Of a stretch of DNA of 64,000 nucleotides, positions 8,369 through 16,307 are shown piece by piece. Position numbers and translations under genes: made by a program. Position 1 is the first letter of the stretch, and every line of letters begins with the position of its first letter. Origin of the DNA: Streptomyces piniterrae (GTDB taxonomy: Bacteria; Actinomycetota; Actinomycetes; Streptomycetales; Streptomycetaceae); assembly GCF_005048155.1 (NCBI RefSeq), contig NZ_SUMB01000010.1, positions 326,641-390,640 of the forward strand, given 5' to 3'. The notes under the pieces are model-generated. The model was not told the origin of the DNA. It saw nothing but the letters and a program-made list of their open reading frames with translations, and did no database searches.

Positions 8369-9712
8369 TCAGGACGTGAGGGGGGTGAACAGGTCCAGCC
8401 AGTACAGGACGTTGAGGAGCACACCGCCGGCGAGGACCGCGGCGGGGCCGGCAGCCATCCGGACCACGACCCGCCCCATCGCCTCGTTCAGCAGATACAG
8501 CCCGCCGACGATCAGCAGGCCGAGCCCGCCGCCCATCGTCTGCGCGGCCAGCAACGAACCGAAGAGGACGGCCAGTTGGAGGGTGTCGCCGATCGCGCTC
8601 CGCAGCCGTTCGGAGGAGTCGCGTACGGACGGCAGCCTGCCCAGCACCCGGCCGATCCCGCTGAGCGCCAGCACCTCGACGGTGAAGACCAGCGCACCGC
8701 ACACCACCGCCAGCCACGGGTTCGGCAGCAGATAGCCGAGCGGGTAGACGACGGTGAAACCGGCGATGCCGTACGCCCCGGAGGCCAGTGCGGTGGTGGC
8801 GATCAACGGGAGGAACCCGAACGCCCGGTAGAAGTCGACCTGGGCCGCCTCCGCGTACTGCCCCTGGGCGATGAGGAAGCTGGTCGCCTCACCGCCGCCG
8901 AATATGTGCGTCTGGGACAGCAGGCACACACCGGCGCCCAGCGCCATGAACAGTGGTAGGTGCTGTCGCAGCCGGGCAGCGCTCGCGCTGAACAGCGAGG
9001 CCATCGGGTCGTCGACGCCCGTCTCGTTTCCGGCGTCCTGATCCGTCGTCGCCCCGTCCCGCCGCTCCCGTAGATCCCTGGCCACCGCGAAACCGATCAG
9101 CATCAGCACCCCGGCCGCCATCGCCAACGACCCCGCGAACACCTTCGGCCACAGCTTCATCGTCAGCACGACGAGCACCAGCTCCACCGCGCCCGCGACG
9201 GCGCCCCGCGCCCTGCCGAACTGCTTGCAGACCGCCAGCACCGGAAACAGCGTGAACAGGAACAGGATCGGCGTCGACATCTGCTGCATGGCCGTCAGAA
9301 AGTCCACCGGCAGCCGGTGCGCCGCGTCATTCGCCCCCTTGAGACCGAAGACGACCACCGCGCCCCAGGCACCGCCCAGCACCGGCGCCAGCCACTTCCG
9401 CGGCGCGAGGATGCCGAGAACGTCGGTCGGCAGAAACACCAGCCAGGGATTGAGCACACCGGACGACAACGCCATCGGCGCGCCGAGCCCGAAGACGAAA
9501 CCCGCCGAGAGCCCGAAGGACACCGCGCCGGTCGCGCCGCGCCTGGTCCGCCCCTGGACGAAGTCCAGCAGGAACGGCCGCACCCCGTCGTTGAACACCG
9601 CCAGCGCCCGGTGCGAGACGAACGCGGTCAGCGCACACAGCCCGATCACCGTCAGCCGCTGCGCCGGAGCGAAGTCCAGTCCGCCCGCGGCGGCGGCGAG
9701 TTGGGCGCCCAC
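8369..9712 (-). CDS. yhfT: YhfT-like integral membrane protein, putative transporter
   Basis: Multi-spanning membrane protein matching E. coli YhfT throughout: AVFNDGVRPFLLDFVQGR, WLVFLPTDVLGILAP, GFLPLIATTALASGAYGIAGFTVVYPL, LNEAMGR and the C-terminal LLNVLYWLDLF. About 447 residues from the GTG at 9712, which lies just after the yhfU stop; the frame is open further upstream inside yhfU, so the start is not certain. A transport role is inferred from about ten hydrophobic segments and from pairing with soluble YhfU in both organisms. No substrate can be read from the sequence. Confidence 0.82.
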   Translation of the reverse strand: MGAQLAAAAGGLDFAPAQRLTVIGLCALTAFVSHRALAVFNDGVRPFLLDFVQGRTRRGATGAVSFGLSAGFVFGLGAPMALSSGVLNPWLVFLPTDVLGILAPRKWLAPVLGGAWGAVVVFGLKGANDAAHRLPVDFLTAMQQMSTPILFLFTLFPVLAVCKQFGRARGAVAGAVELVLVVLTMKLWPKVFAGSLAMAAGVLMLIGFAVARDLRERRDGATTDQDAGNETGVDDPMASLFSASAARLRQHLPLFMALGAGVCLLSQTHIFGGGEATSFLIAQGQYAEAAQVDFYRAFGFLPLIATTALASGAYGIAGFTVVYPLGYLLPNPWLAVVCGALVFTVEVLALSGIGRVLGRLPSVRDSSERLRSAIGDTLQLAVLFGSLLAAQTMGGGLGLLIVGGLYLLNEAMGRVVVRMAAGPAAVLAGGVLLNVLYWLDLFTPLTS

Positions 9713-9717
9713 GGAGG

Positions 9718-10077
9718 TCAGAGGGTACGGGCCGCGAGGGCACGGACGAGCGCGGGCGCGACCGCGTCGATCTGGTCCACGGCGAACCCGAAGACCCGCT
9801 TGCCCTCGTCCAGCAGCGCCTCGATCTGCGCCCCGCTGGGCACCGACCGCCCGAAGGTGTGGCAAGCGGCCGCCCCCAGCAGACCGACCAGCACGCCCAG
9901 CGAGGCGCCGGCACCGGTGTGACAGGTGCCGAGAAAGTAGTCGGCCCGCCCCGCCCGCAGCAGCACCGCCGCGTCCATGTCACTGCTGACGACGATCTCG
10001 ACGCCCGGCAGCCCGAGTCCGGTCACGGCGCCGACCACCTCGGACTTGCCGACGCCACCGGTGAGGATCTTCGTCAT
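9718..10077 (-). CDS. yhfU: YhfU-like DUF2620 protein
   Basis: Small soluble protein (119 residues) of the DUF2620 family. Visible motifs are KILTGGVGK at the N-terminus and YFLGTCHTGAGASLGVLVGLLG in the middle, a glycine-rich segment containing a cysteine and a histidine that could bind a phosphate or nucleotide group. The function of the family is not established. The ATG overlaps the stop of the PRD gene as ATGA, and the gene runs directly into yhfT, so it probably works with that membrane protein. Confidence 0.85.
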   Translation of the reverse strand: MTKILTGGVGKSEVVGAVTGLGLPGVEIVVSSDMDAAVLLRAGRADYFLGTCHTGAGASLGVLVGLLGAAACHTFGRSVPSGAQIEALLDEGKRVFGFAVDQIDAVAPALVRALAARTL

Positions 10078-10478
10078 GGGGTGTCCCTTCGCGGCGAGGT
10101 GTCCGCCCGCACGGCGCCGGCACACAGGACGGCGAGGTGCAGGGCCAGGAAGTTGATCTCCGAGCGGGGGAGCGCGGCGCCCAGTTCGCGGCCCGCCCGT
10201 ACCGCGACGGCACGGGCCCTGGCGACCGCGTCGGGATGGTCCGCGAGCTCAGCGGCCACCGCCCCGTCGGTGCGGAACTCCGTCACCGGCTCGCCGTCCA
10301 ACAGCCGCGTCAGCGCCATCATCAGATGACTCGTCAGCATCCCCGCACTGTCCTCGGTGACCCGGTGGCCCTCGGCGGCCAGCGCCGCCAGCTCCGCCGT
10401 CACGAAAGCGGTGACCTCCGGCCGCACCCGGCCGCTCTCACGGAAGAGCCGGATACGCCGGGCGAGCTGGGAATCCAT
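10074..10478 (-). CDS. yhfY: PRD-domain protein (YhfY-like)
   Basis: A single PTS-regulation domain (PRD) of about 134 residues and nothing else; no DNA-binding domain is present. Two histidines typical of PRDs are seen, in TSHLMMALTRLL and INFLALHLAVL. PRDs are phosphorylated by PTS proteins in sugar-responsive regulators. A stand-alone PRD is also found in E. coli as YhfY, next to the same partner genes. The ATG at 10478 is chosen because an AGGAAGGG site lies 9-10 nt upstream; a GTG at 10514 is the alternative. First gene of the yhf-like operon, coupled to yhfU by a 4-bp overlap. Confidence 0.8.
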   Translation of the reverse strand: MDSQLARRIRLFRESGRVRPEVTAFVTAELAALAAEGHRVTEDSAGMLTSHLMMALTRLLDGEPVTEFRTDGAVAAELADHPDAVARARAVAVRAGRELGAALPRSEINFLALHLAVLCAGAVRADTSPRRDTP

Positions 10479-10517
10479 GGGCGGCCGCCCTTCCTCGACG
10501 GCAACGGTAGCCACGAT

Positions 10518-10531
10518 GGGGACATATCCCC
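10518..10531. promoter_or_regulatory. small palindrome upstream of the yhf-like operon
   Basis: GGGGA-CATA-TCCCC lies 40 bp before the PRD gene start, in the position expected for an operator or promoter element. It is the only symmetric element seen in the 117-bp gap to the methyltransferase gene. Function is inferred from position only. Confidence 0.3.
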
Positions 10532-10595
10532 CAAACCGTCGACGCGTATGCGCGGCACACCACCCGTCCCCCCGTCCGGGCCGCCCCGGCGCCCC

Positions 10596-11483
10596 CTAAG
10601 GCGTCCGCGCGATCAGATACCGGAACACATTCGGCATCCACACCGTGCCGTCCGCCCGCTGATACGGAAGCAGCGCCTCGCCCAGCTCCTTCTCCACCAG
10701 CCGCCGCTCGGTCACCGCCAGCGCCGCGTCGAACAGCCCCGTCGACAGCAGCCCGCGCACCGCGCTCGCCGGATCCGCGTACCCGAAGGGGCAGGCCACC
10801 CGGCCCGAGCCGTCCGGCCGCAGCCCGGCCCGCTCCGCCAGCTCCTCCAGATCGTCCCGGTGGGTGGGCCGCCAGACCGCCGAATCGGCTGCGTAGTCCC
10901 CCGGCGGATCGGCCAGCCGCCGCCGCGCCGCCCGCAGCACCCCCGCCGTCGCACACCGCTCCACCGGGCCCCAGCCGCCCAGCACCACCGCACCGCCCCG
11001 CTCCGTCAGACCGGCCGCCGCGGTCAGCGACGCCGTCAGCCCCTCGACGGTGCTCACACAACCCACCGGATGAAACGCCGTCACTACGTCAAACGCGGAC
11101 GCGGAGGCGGCGTCGGAATCCCCGAACGCCGCTGCTTCCGGCCCGCCGCTGACCAGCCGGGGCGCGGCAGGCCCGACGTCCGGCGTCAGCCGCTCCCGCG
11201 CCAGCTCCAGCCGGCTCTCGTCCGCGTCCACCCCGCTCACCCGCGCACCGCGCGCCGCCGCCAGCAACAGCGCCAGCCCCGAGCCGCAGCCGAGCCCCAG
11301 CAAACGGGTGCCGGGCCCGACCCCCAAACGGTCGTACGCGGCCTCATACAGCGGCACCAGCATCCGTTCCTGGATCTCCGCCCAGTCACGGGCCCGCGCC
11401 CGCGAACCGACCGGCGCGGGAAGGCCGTCGGAATCCATGGACACAGAAGTCGGAAGCTGGTGCCGCACGAGCGTGGGTGACAT
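10596..11483 (-). CDS. class I SAM-dependent methyltransferase
   Basis: Probable small-molecule methyltransferase of 295 residues. The SAM-binding motif I is RLLGLGCGSGLALLLAA and the acidic residue after strand 2 is in GVDADES. The C-terminal half (YADPASAVRGLLSTGLFDAAL, ALLPYQRADGTVWMPNVFRYLIA) resembles the Streptomyces SAM-dependent methyltransferases often annotated only by the fold. Substrate unknown. It is transcribed towards the yhf-like operon with a 117-bp gap, so it may or may not be part of it. Confidence 0.75.
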   Translation of the reverse strand: MSPTLVRHQLPTSVSMDSDGLPAPVGSRARARDWAEIQERMLVPLYEAAYDRLGVGPGTRLLGLGCGSGLALLLAAARGARVSGVDADESRLELARERLTPDVGPAAPRLVSGGPEAAAFGDSDAASASAFDVVTAFHPVGCVSTVEGLTASLTAAAGLTERGGAVVLGGWGPVERCATAGVLRAARRRLADPPGDYAADSAVWRPTHRDDLEELAERAGLRPDGSGRVACPFGYADPASAVRGLLSTGLFDAALAVTERRLVEKELGEALLPYQRADGTVWMPNVFRYLIARTP

Positions 11484-12069
11484 CGAAAGCGCCCCTATTC
11501 GCCGAGAACCCGAAGCTGATCAGTGCCGTCCGCCCCCGTGTTTCCGCGCGTTGTGCGCCCCCGCAATCCAGACAACTGCGCAACCGTCCGGGCGTCCAGG
11601 GGGTGCGCCGGGGTTGTCTCCCGCGCGCCCCCATATGCGCCGGGCCCGCACCCGGAGCGCCGTTCCAGGGTGCCCCGGCGCGCGCCGTTCCGCCACGCAA
11701 CGGCCGCGGGCCCGTGCCCCCTGGCCCTACGGTGGTGCCTACCGGGATGATTCACCGGCCGGAATGATTCACGGGGCGGGGCCGGACGGCCCGGCGACGG
11801 GCCGGTGCGAACGCGGGAAACACCCCACCGGGCCCCGGTCCATCGGGCGGGCCTACCATTCCCGCGATGATCGTTGCCCCGGGATACGACCGGCTTCGCT
11901 GCGGCGTACGTGGGGGTACATACCGGCTTAGGGGCTGGTAGGCGCCTTATCCGCAGATCGGTGCAGCCGCCCGTGGCACCACGCATGACCAGAAACTGAC
12001 TGGTACGTGCAAATTATTTGGGATGGCCCGGAATCGGAACACTGGGCGACCCCGGCTCGTTGTCACGAC
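11484..12069. other. 586-bp intergenic region between divergent genes
   Basis: No convincing gene is seen; reading frames here lack a start with a ribosome site and any recognisable protein. It contains a close direct repeat, (G/A)ATGATTCAC at 11746-11755 and 11763-11772 (17 bp apart), which could be a regulator site, and a SigR-like promoter near its right end. Base composition drops to more AT-rich around 11985-12020. Confidence 0.5.
12036..12061 (+). promoter_or_regulatory. candidate SigR-type promoter
   Basis: GGAAC (12036-12040), an 18-bp spacer and GTT (12059-12061) match the Streptomyces SigR consensus GGAAT-N18-GTT except for one base. The start codon of the next gene is at 12070, about where transcription would begin, which suggests a leaderless message. 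Prediction only. Confidence 0.35.
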
Positions 12070-12660
12070 GTGAGCACGACACCACCAGTCCTCGCCGCCG
12101 AGCTGGCGCTCGCGTGGGCCGATATTCAACGGCACCACCCCGAGCTGCCGGACCTGGCCGCGCCCGAGTCCCTGATCGGAGAATCCTCGTCCGCCTGCGG
12201 CGCCGAGCTCTCCTTCGAACGGCTGCTCCACGAGGCAGTACACGGCATCGCCGCCGCCCGCGGCATCCGCGACACCTCCCGCGCAGGCCGCTACCACAAC
12301 CGCCGGTTCCTGGCGATCGCCGAGGAGCTGGGCCTGGACCATGTCGACGAGCCCCATCCCAGCAGCGGCTTCTCGCTGGTCACACTCAGCCCCGAAGCCA
12401 GGAGGCGCTACCGCCCCACCATCGAGCGGCTGGCCAGAGCGCTCAAGGCACACACCGCCGCCACAGCCACCGACACCACCCGCAGCTTCCGCGGCCCGGC
12501 CGCCCGGCACGGCTCCTCCGGGGGCGGCGTCCGCGTCAAGGCCGTCTGCGACTGCGGGCGCAACGTCCGGGTCGTCCCGTCGGTGCTGGCCCAGGCCCCC
12601 ATCGTCTGCGGCGGCTGCGGCAAACCCTTCCGGATCCCCGAGGTGGCCGCGGTCGGCTGA
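12070..12660 (+). CDS. SprT-like zinc protein with HExxH motif and zinc ribbon
   Basis: Protein of 196 residues. The core HEAVHGIAAARGI (residues 54-66) followed by RYHNRRFLAIAEELGLD gives the HExxH plus downstream histidine (about residue 76) of SprT-like metalloproteases. The C-terminus has a CxC...CxxC zinc ribbon (CDCGRNV ... CGGCGKPF). SprT relatives cleave DNA-bound proteins or handle zinc, but the Streptomyces members are uncharacterised. GTG at 12070 is chosen because the aligned family sequence begins there and a SigR-like promoter sits right before it. It precedes rpsP by 156 bp. Confidence 0.7.
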   Translation: MSTTPPVLAAELALAWADIQRHHPELPDLAAPESLIGESSSACGAELSFERLLHEAVHGIAAARGIRDTSRAGRYHNRRFLAIAEELGLDHVDEPHPSSGFSLVTLSPEARRRYRPTIERLARALKAHTAATATDTTRSFRGPAARHGSSGGGVRVKAVCDCGRNVRVVPSVLAQAPIVCGGCGKPFRIPEVAAVG

Positions 12661-12816
12661 CCTTACGGCGTGTGGCACAATGAACAGCTGTACTCGACAG
12701 CCGCACAGGACCCCTCTCTCCTCCGGCTGACGCGTCCATCGGGCACTCCGAGTACCGCAACCCCACGTGGCATCCCGTTGTGCCCCACCACGTCAAGACC
12801 AGGAGACACCACTCCC

Positions 12817-13257
12817 GTGGCAGTCAAGATCAAGCTGAAGCGTCTGGGCAAGATCCGCGCGCCTCACTACCGCATCGTCATCGCCGACTCCCGTACCCGC
12901 CGTGACGGCCGGGCCATCGAGGAGATCGGCCTGTACCACCCGGTGCAGAACCCCTCGCGCATCGAGGTCGACTCCGAGCGTGTCCAGTACTGGCTGGGTG
13001 TCGGCGCGCAGCCGACCGAGCCCGTCATGGCCATCCTCAAGGTCACCGGCGACTGGCAGAAGTTCAAGGGTCTGCCGGCCCCGGCGCCCATGAAGGTCGC
13101 CGAGCCGAAGGCCGACAAGCGCGCCCTCTTCGAGGCCGCCGCCAAGGCTTCCGGCGACGAGCCCAAGGGTGAGGCCATCACCCCGAAGGCGAAGAAGGCT
13201 GACAAGAAGGCGGACGAGGCTGCGGCCGAGTCCACCTCCGAGTCGACCGAGGCCTGA
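12817..13257 (+). CDS. rpsP: 30S ribosomal protein bS16
   Basis: Small-subunit protein bS16, needed for 30S assembly. The body VKIKLKRLGKIRAPHYRIVIADSR and RIEVDSERVQYWLGVGAQPT are standard. The total of 146 residues is longer than the E. coli protein (82) because of an actinobacterial acidic/lysine-alanine tail. GTG start with AGGAGA 10 nt upstream. A CACAAT at 12676-12681 could be the -10 of the operon promoter. First gene of rpsP-khpA-rimM-trmD-rplS. Confidence 0.97.
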   Translation: MAVKIKLKRLGKIRAPHYRIVIADSRTRRDGRAIEEIGLYHPVQNPSRIEVDSERVQYWLGVGAQPTEPVMAILKVTGDWQKFKGLPAPAPMKVAEPKADKRALFEAAAKASGDEPKGEAITPKAKKADKKADEAAAESTSESTEA

Positions 13258-13259
13258 GC

Positions 13260-13499
13260 ATGCTCGAGGAAGCCCTCGAGCACCTCGTGAAGGGCATCGT
13301 CGACAACCCCGATGACGTACAGGTTGCCTCGCGCACCCTGCGCCGCGGGCGCGTCCTCGAGGTCCGGGTCCACCCCGACGACCTCGGCAAGGTGATCGGC
13401 CGCAACGGCCGTACCGCCCGCGCGCTGCGGACCGTCGTGGGCGCCATCGGCGGCCGGGGAATCCGCGTCGACCTCGTCGACGTCGACCAGGTTCGCTGA
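13260..13499 (+). CDS. khpA: KH-domain RNA-binding protein KhpA
   Basis: Small single-KH-domain protein of 79 residues, formerly UPF0109. The GxxG loop appears in KVIGRNGRTARALRTVV. In other bacteria KhpA binds RNA with KhpB and influences cell division and ribosome biogenesis. It starts 2 bp after the rpsP stop, so it is translationally linked to it, and the rpsP-khpA-rimM-trmD order is typical. Confidence 0.93.
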   Translation: MLEEALEHLVKGIVDNPDDVQVASRTLRRGRVLEVRVHPDDLGKVIGRNGRTARALRTVVGAIGGRGIRVDLVDVDQVR

Positions 13500-13584
13500 A
13501 CAAGTTGAACACCGGCTCGGGCCGGGGAGGGCTTTCGAGCCGTCCCCGGCCCGTTGCCGTGGACCGCACAGAAGGAGTTGCACA

Positions 13585-14154
13585 GTGCAGCTAGTGGTGG
13601 CACGGATCGGCCGCGCCCACGGCATCAAGGGCGAGGTCACGGTGGAGGTGCGCACCGACGAGCCCGAGCTGCGGCTCGCGCCCGGCGCCGTTCTCGCCAC
13701 CGACCCCGCCTCCGCGGGGCCGCTGACCATCGCCTCCGGACGGGTGCACAGCGGCCGGCTGCTGCTGCGCTTCGACGGGGTCCTCGACCGTACGGCCGCG
13801 GAGGCGCTGCGCAACACCCTGCTGATCGCGGAGGTCGACCCCGAGGAGGTCCCGGAGGACCCCGAGGAGTTCTACGACCACCAGCTGATCGACCTCGATG
13901 TCGTCACCCGCGACGGCACCGTCGTCGGGCGCATCCTGGAGATCTCGCATCTGCCCTACCAGGACCTGCTGATCGTCAAGCGCCCCGACGGCAGCGAGGT
14001 CATGGTCCCCTTCGTCAGCGAGATCGTCCCGGAGATCGACCTGGAGGAGCAGCGCGCGGTCATCGACCCGCCGCCCGGCCTGCTCGACGAGAGCCAGGCC
14101 GTCCGCGCCGACGGCGCTGATGAGCACAGTGCCAGCAGCCGTGAGGACAGCTGA
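13585..14154 (+). CDS. rimM: 16S rRNA processing protein RimM
   Basis: Ribosome maturation factor that binds uS19 and helps form the 30S head. The N-terminal barrel begins LVVARIGRAHGIKGEVTVEVRTD and the PRC-barrel half includes FYDHQLIDLDV and VPFVSEIVPEIDLEEQRAVIDPPPGLL. Length 189 residues, with a short charged tail. GTG start with AAGGAG 7-8 nt upstream. The stop shares one base with the trmD start. Confidence 0.95.
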   Translation: MQLVVARIGRAHGIKGEVTVEVRTDEPELRLAPGAVLATDPASAGPLTIASGRVHSGRLLLRFDGVLDRTAAEALRNTLLIAEVDPEEVPEDPEEFYDHQLIDLDVVTRDGTVVGRILEISHLPYQDLLIVKRPDGSEVMVPFVSEIVPEIDLEEQRAVIDPPPGLLDESQAVRADGADEHSASSREDS

Positions 14155-14969
14155 TGCGCCTCGACATCGTCACGATCTTCCCCGAGTACCTGGAGCCGCT
14201 GAACGTCTCCCTCGTCGGCAAGGCCCGCACCCGGGGACAGCTCGATGTGCGCATACACGACCTGCGGGACTGGGCGCACGACAAGCACAACACCGTCGAC
14301 GACACCCCCTACGGCGGCGGCCCCGGCATGGTCATGAAGCCGGAGCCGTGGGGCGAGGCACTGGACTCCGTCATCGGGTCCGCCGAGGGCGACGACCGGC
14401 CGGTGATCGTCGTCCCCACCCCCAGCGGCCGGCCGTTCACCCAGCAGCTCGCCGTCGAACTCTCCGCCAAGCCCTGGCTGGTGTTCACCCCGGCCCGCTA
14501 CGAGGGCATCGACCGCCGTGTCATCGAGGAATACGGCGACCGCTGCGACGTCCGCGAACTGTCCATCGGCGACTACGTCCTGGCCGGCGGCGAGGCCCCG
14601 GTCCTCGTCATGGTCGAGGCCATCGCCAGGCTGCTGCCCGGCGTCCTCGGCAACGCCGCCTCCCACCAGGACGACTCCTTCGCCCCCGGGGCGATGGCCG
14701 ACCTCCTGGAGGGCCCCGTCTACACCAAGCCCCCGGAGTGGCGCGGCCGCGGCATCCCCGACGTGCTGCTCAGCGGCCACCACGGGAAGATCGCCCGCTG
14801 GCGCCGCGACGAGGCGTTCCGCCGTACCGACCTCAACCGCCCCGACCTGATCGAGCGCGCCGACCCCGCCGCCTTCGACAAGAAGGACCGCGAAATCCTC
14901 GCGGCACTGGGCTGGTCACCGGGAACGGACGGCCGATTTGGGCGTACGAGCGAGGCCGTGGAAGAATAG
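14154..14969 (+). CDS. trmD: tRNA (guanine-37-N1)-methyltransferase TrmD
   Basis: SPOUT-class enzyme that makes m1G37 next to the anticodon and so prevents +1 frameshifting. Motifs of the knotted SAM site are present: TPYGGGPGMVMKPEP, RYEGIDRRVIEEY, ELSIGDYVLAGGEAPVLVMVEA, and the C-terminal EWRGRGIPDVLLSGHHGKIARWR. Length 271 residues. The ATG overlaps the rimM stop by one base (TGATG), which indicates coupling. Confidence 0.97.
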   Translation: MRLDIVTIFPEYLEPLNVSLVGKARTRGQLDVRIHDLRDWAHDKHNTVDDTPYGGGPGMVMKPEPWGEALDSVIGSAEGDDRPVIVVPTPSGRPFTQQLAVELSAKPWLVFTPARYEGIDRRVIEEYGDRCDVRELSIGDYVLAGGEAPVLVMVEAIARLLPGVLGNAASHQDDSFAPGAMADLLEGPVYTKPPEWRGRGIPDVLLSGHHGKIARWRRDEAFRRTDLNRPDLIERADPAAFDKKDREILAALGWSPGTDGRFGRTSEAVEE

Positions 14970-15102
14970 GCCGCTGCTGTGTGCGTCCGGCGCGCGCCCC
15001 TGCCACAGGGGGAACGACGCCCGTCCGACGGAACGGCAGCCGAAACTCTCCTTACGACATTCCGCTGATGACCTGTGGCATCAGCGAAGAAAGCAGCAGG
15101 TC

Positions 15103-15450
15103 ATGCACCTTCTCGACTCCGTCGACTCCGCGTCGCTGCGCAGCGACGTCCCGGCGTTCCGCCCCGGCGACACCGTCAACGTCCACGTCCGCGTCATCGA
15201 GGGCAACCGCTCCCGTGTGCAGCAGTTCAAGGGCGTTGTCATCCGCCGTCAGGGCGCCGGCGTGCGCGAGACCTTCACGGTCCGCAAGGTCAGCTTCTCC
15301 GTCGGCGTCGAGCGCACCTTCCCGGTGCACACCCCGATCGTCGAGAAGATCGAGGTCGTGACCCGCGGTGACGTCCGTCGCGCCAAGCTGTACTACCTCC
15401 GTGAGCTCCGCGGCAAGGCCGCGAAGATCAAGGAGAAGCGCGACAGCTGA
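15103..15450 (+). CDS. rplS: 50S ribosomal protein bL19
   Basis: Large-subunit protein at the 30S-50S interface, 115 residues. Recognisable core: FRPGDTVNVHVRVIEGNRSRVQQFKGVVIRRQGAGVRETFTVRK and the C-terminal KLYYLRELRGKAAKIKEKR. ATG 15103 gives the standard N-terminus (MHLLDSVDSASLR). A 133-bp leader separates it from trmD. A hairpin with a T-tract loop follows 8 bp after the stop. Confidence 0.97.
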   Translation: MHLLDSVDSASLRSDVPAFRPGDTVNVHVRVIEGNRSRVQQFKGVVIRRQGAGVRETFTVRKVSFSVGVERTFPVHTPIVEKIEVVTRGDVRRAKLYYLRELRGKAAKIKEKRDS

Positions 15451-15458
15451 GCCGTGCC

Positions 15459-15484
15459 GCCCCGGCGATTTTTTGCGCCGGGGC
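15459..15484 (+). terminator. terminator of the rpsP-rplS operon
   Basis: A 9-bp perfect stem (GCCCCGGCG / CGCCGGGGC) with loop ATTTTTTG, 8 bp after rplS and 58 bp before the first signal peptidase gene. Confidence 0.75.
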
Positions 15485-15542
15485 AACGCATGGCGACGCT
15501 CACGTCGGGCATCGGGGCCCGGCCGGATAGGCTCAGGACCCG

Positions 15543-16307
15543 ATGGACACCGACGCAAAGCTCTCGGAGCGCGACCCCTCTCCCGCCCCCACCACGGGGC
15601 CGGAGCAGCGGTCGCGCTCCGCGCGTTTCCTCGCCGGTATCGCCGGCCTCCGGCACCGGCCGGCCACCCTCCTCGCGCTCTGTCTGGTTTTCCTCCTGCT
15701 GCTGAGCAACTTTGTGATGCAGCCCTTTCTGATCCCCAGCTCCTCCATGGAGAACACCCTGCGGATCGGCGACCGAGTGCTGGTCAACAAGCTGGCGTAC
15801 CGTTTCGGCGGCGAGCCGCGCCGGGGCGATGTCGTCGTGTTCGACGGCACCGGCTCCTTCGTTCACAGGGAGCCGGGGGAGAATCCCGTCACGGGACTGC
15901 TGCGCGGCGCCGGCGCGGCGCTGGGCCTGGCCCGGCCCGCCGAGACCGACTACGTCAAACGCGTGATCGGCGTCGGCGGTGACCGTGTGACCTGCTGCGA
16001 CAAACGGGGGCGGATCAAAGTGAACGGCAAGCCCGTGACCGAGGGGATGCTCCACCCCGGGGACGCGCCGTCCTCGGTGGCATTCGACATCGTGGTGCCG
16101 GAGGGGAAGCTGTGGGTCATGGGGGACCACCGCGCCAGATCCCGCGATTCCCGCGACCACCTCGGTGAGCCGGGCGGCGGCACCGTCCCGCTCGACAAGG
16201 TGATCGGCCGGGCCGACTGGATCAGCTGGCCGGTGAGCCGCTGGACCACCCTCGACCGCCCGCGGTCCTACGACGGCATACCCGCGCCGGCAGGCTCCCA
16301 TGGGTAA
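15543..16307 (+). CDS. sipW: type I signal peptidase (SipW-like)
   Basis: Membrane serine peptidase that removes signal peptides, 254 residues. Catalytic serine is in IPSSSMENTL and catalytic lysine in YVKRVIGVGGD; box E appears as VMGDHRARSRDSRDH. One N-terminal membrane segment (TLLALCLVFLLLLSNFVMQ) and no C-terminal one, unlike its three neighbours. A TAGGCT at 15528-15533 is a possible -10, which would give a very short leader. First of four tandem sip genes, an arrangement described for S. lividans (sipW-X-Y-Z). The W name is given by position. Confidence 0.92.
   Translation: MDTDAKLSERDPSPAPTTGPEQRSRSARFLAGIAGLRHRPATLLALCLVFLLLLSNFVMQPFLIPSSSMENTLRIGDRVLVNKLAYRFGGEPRRGDVVVFDGTGSFVHREPGENPVTGLLRGAGAALGLARPAETDYVKRVIGVGGDRVTCCDKRGRIKVNGKPVTEGMLHPGDAPSSVAFDIVVPEGKLWVMGDHRARSRDSRDHLGEPGGGTVPLDKVIGRADWISWPVSRWTTLDRPRSYDGIPAPAGSHG

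Noticed and set aside
11495..11986. Minus-strand frame of 163 codons in the 11.5-12.1 kb gap
   Set aside because: No ribosome site, no recognisable domain, and arginine/proline-rich composition typical of a chance frame.
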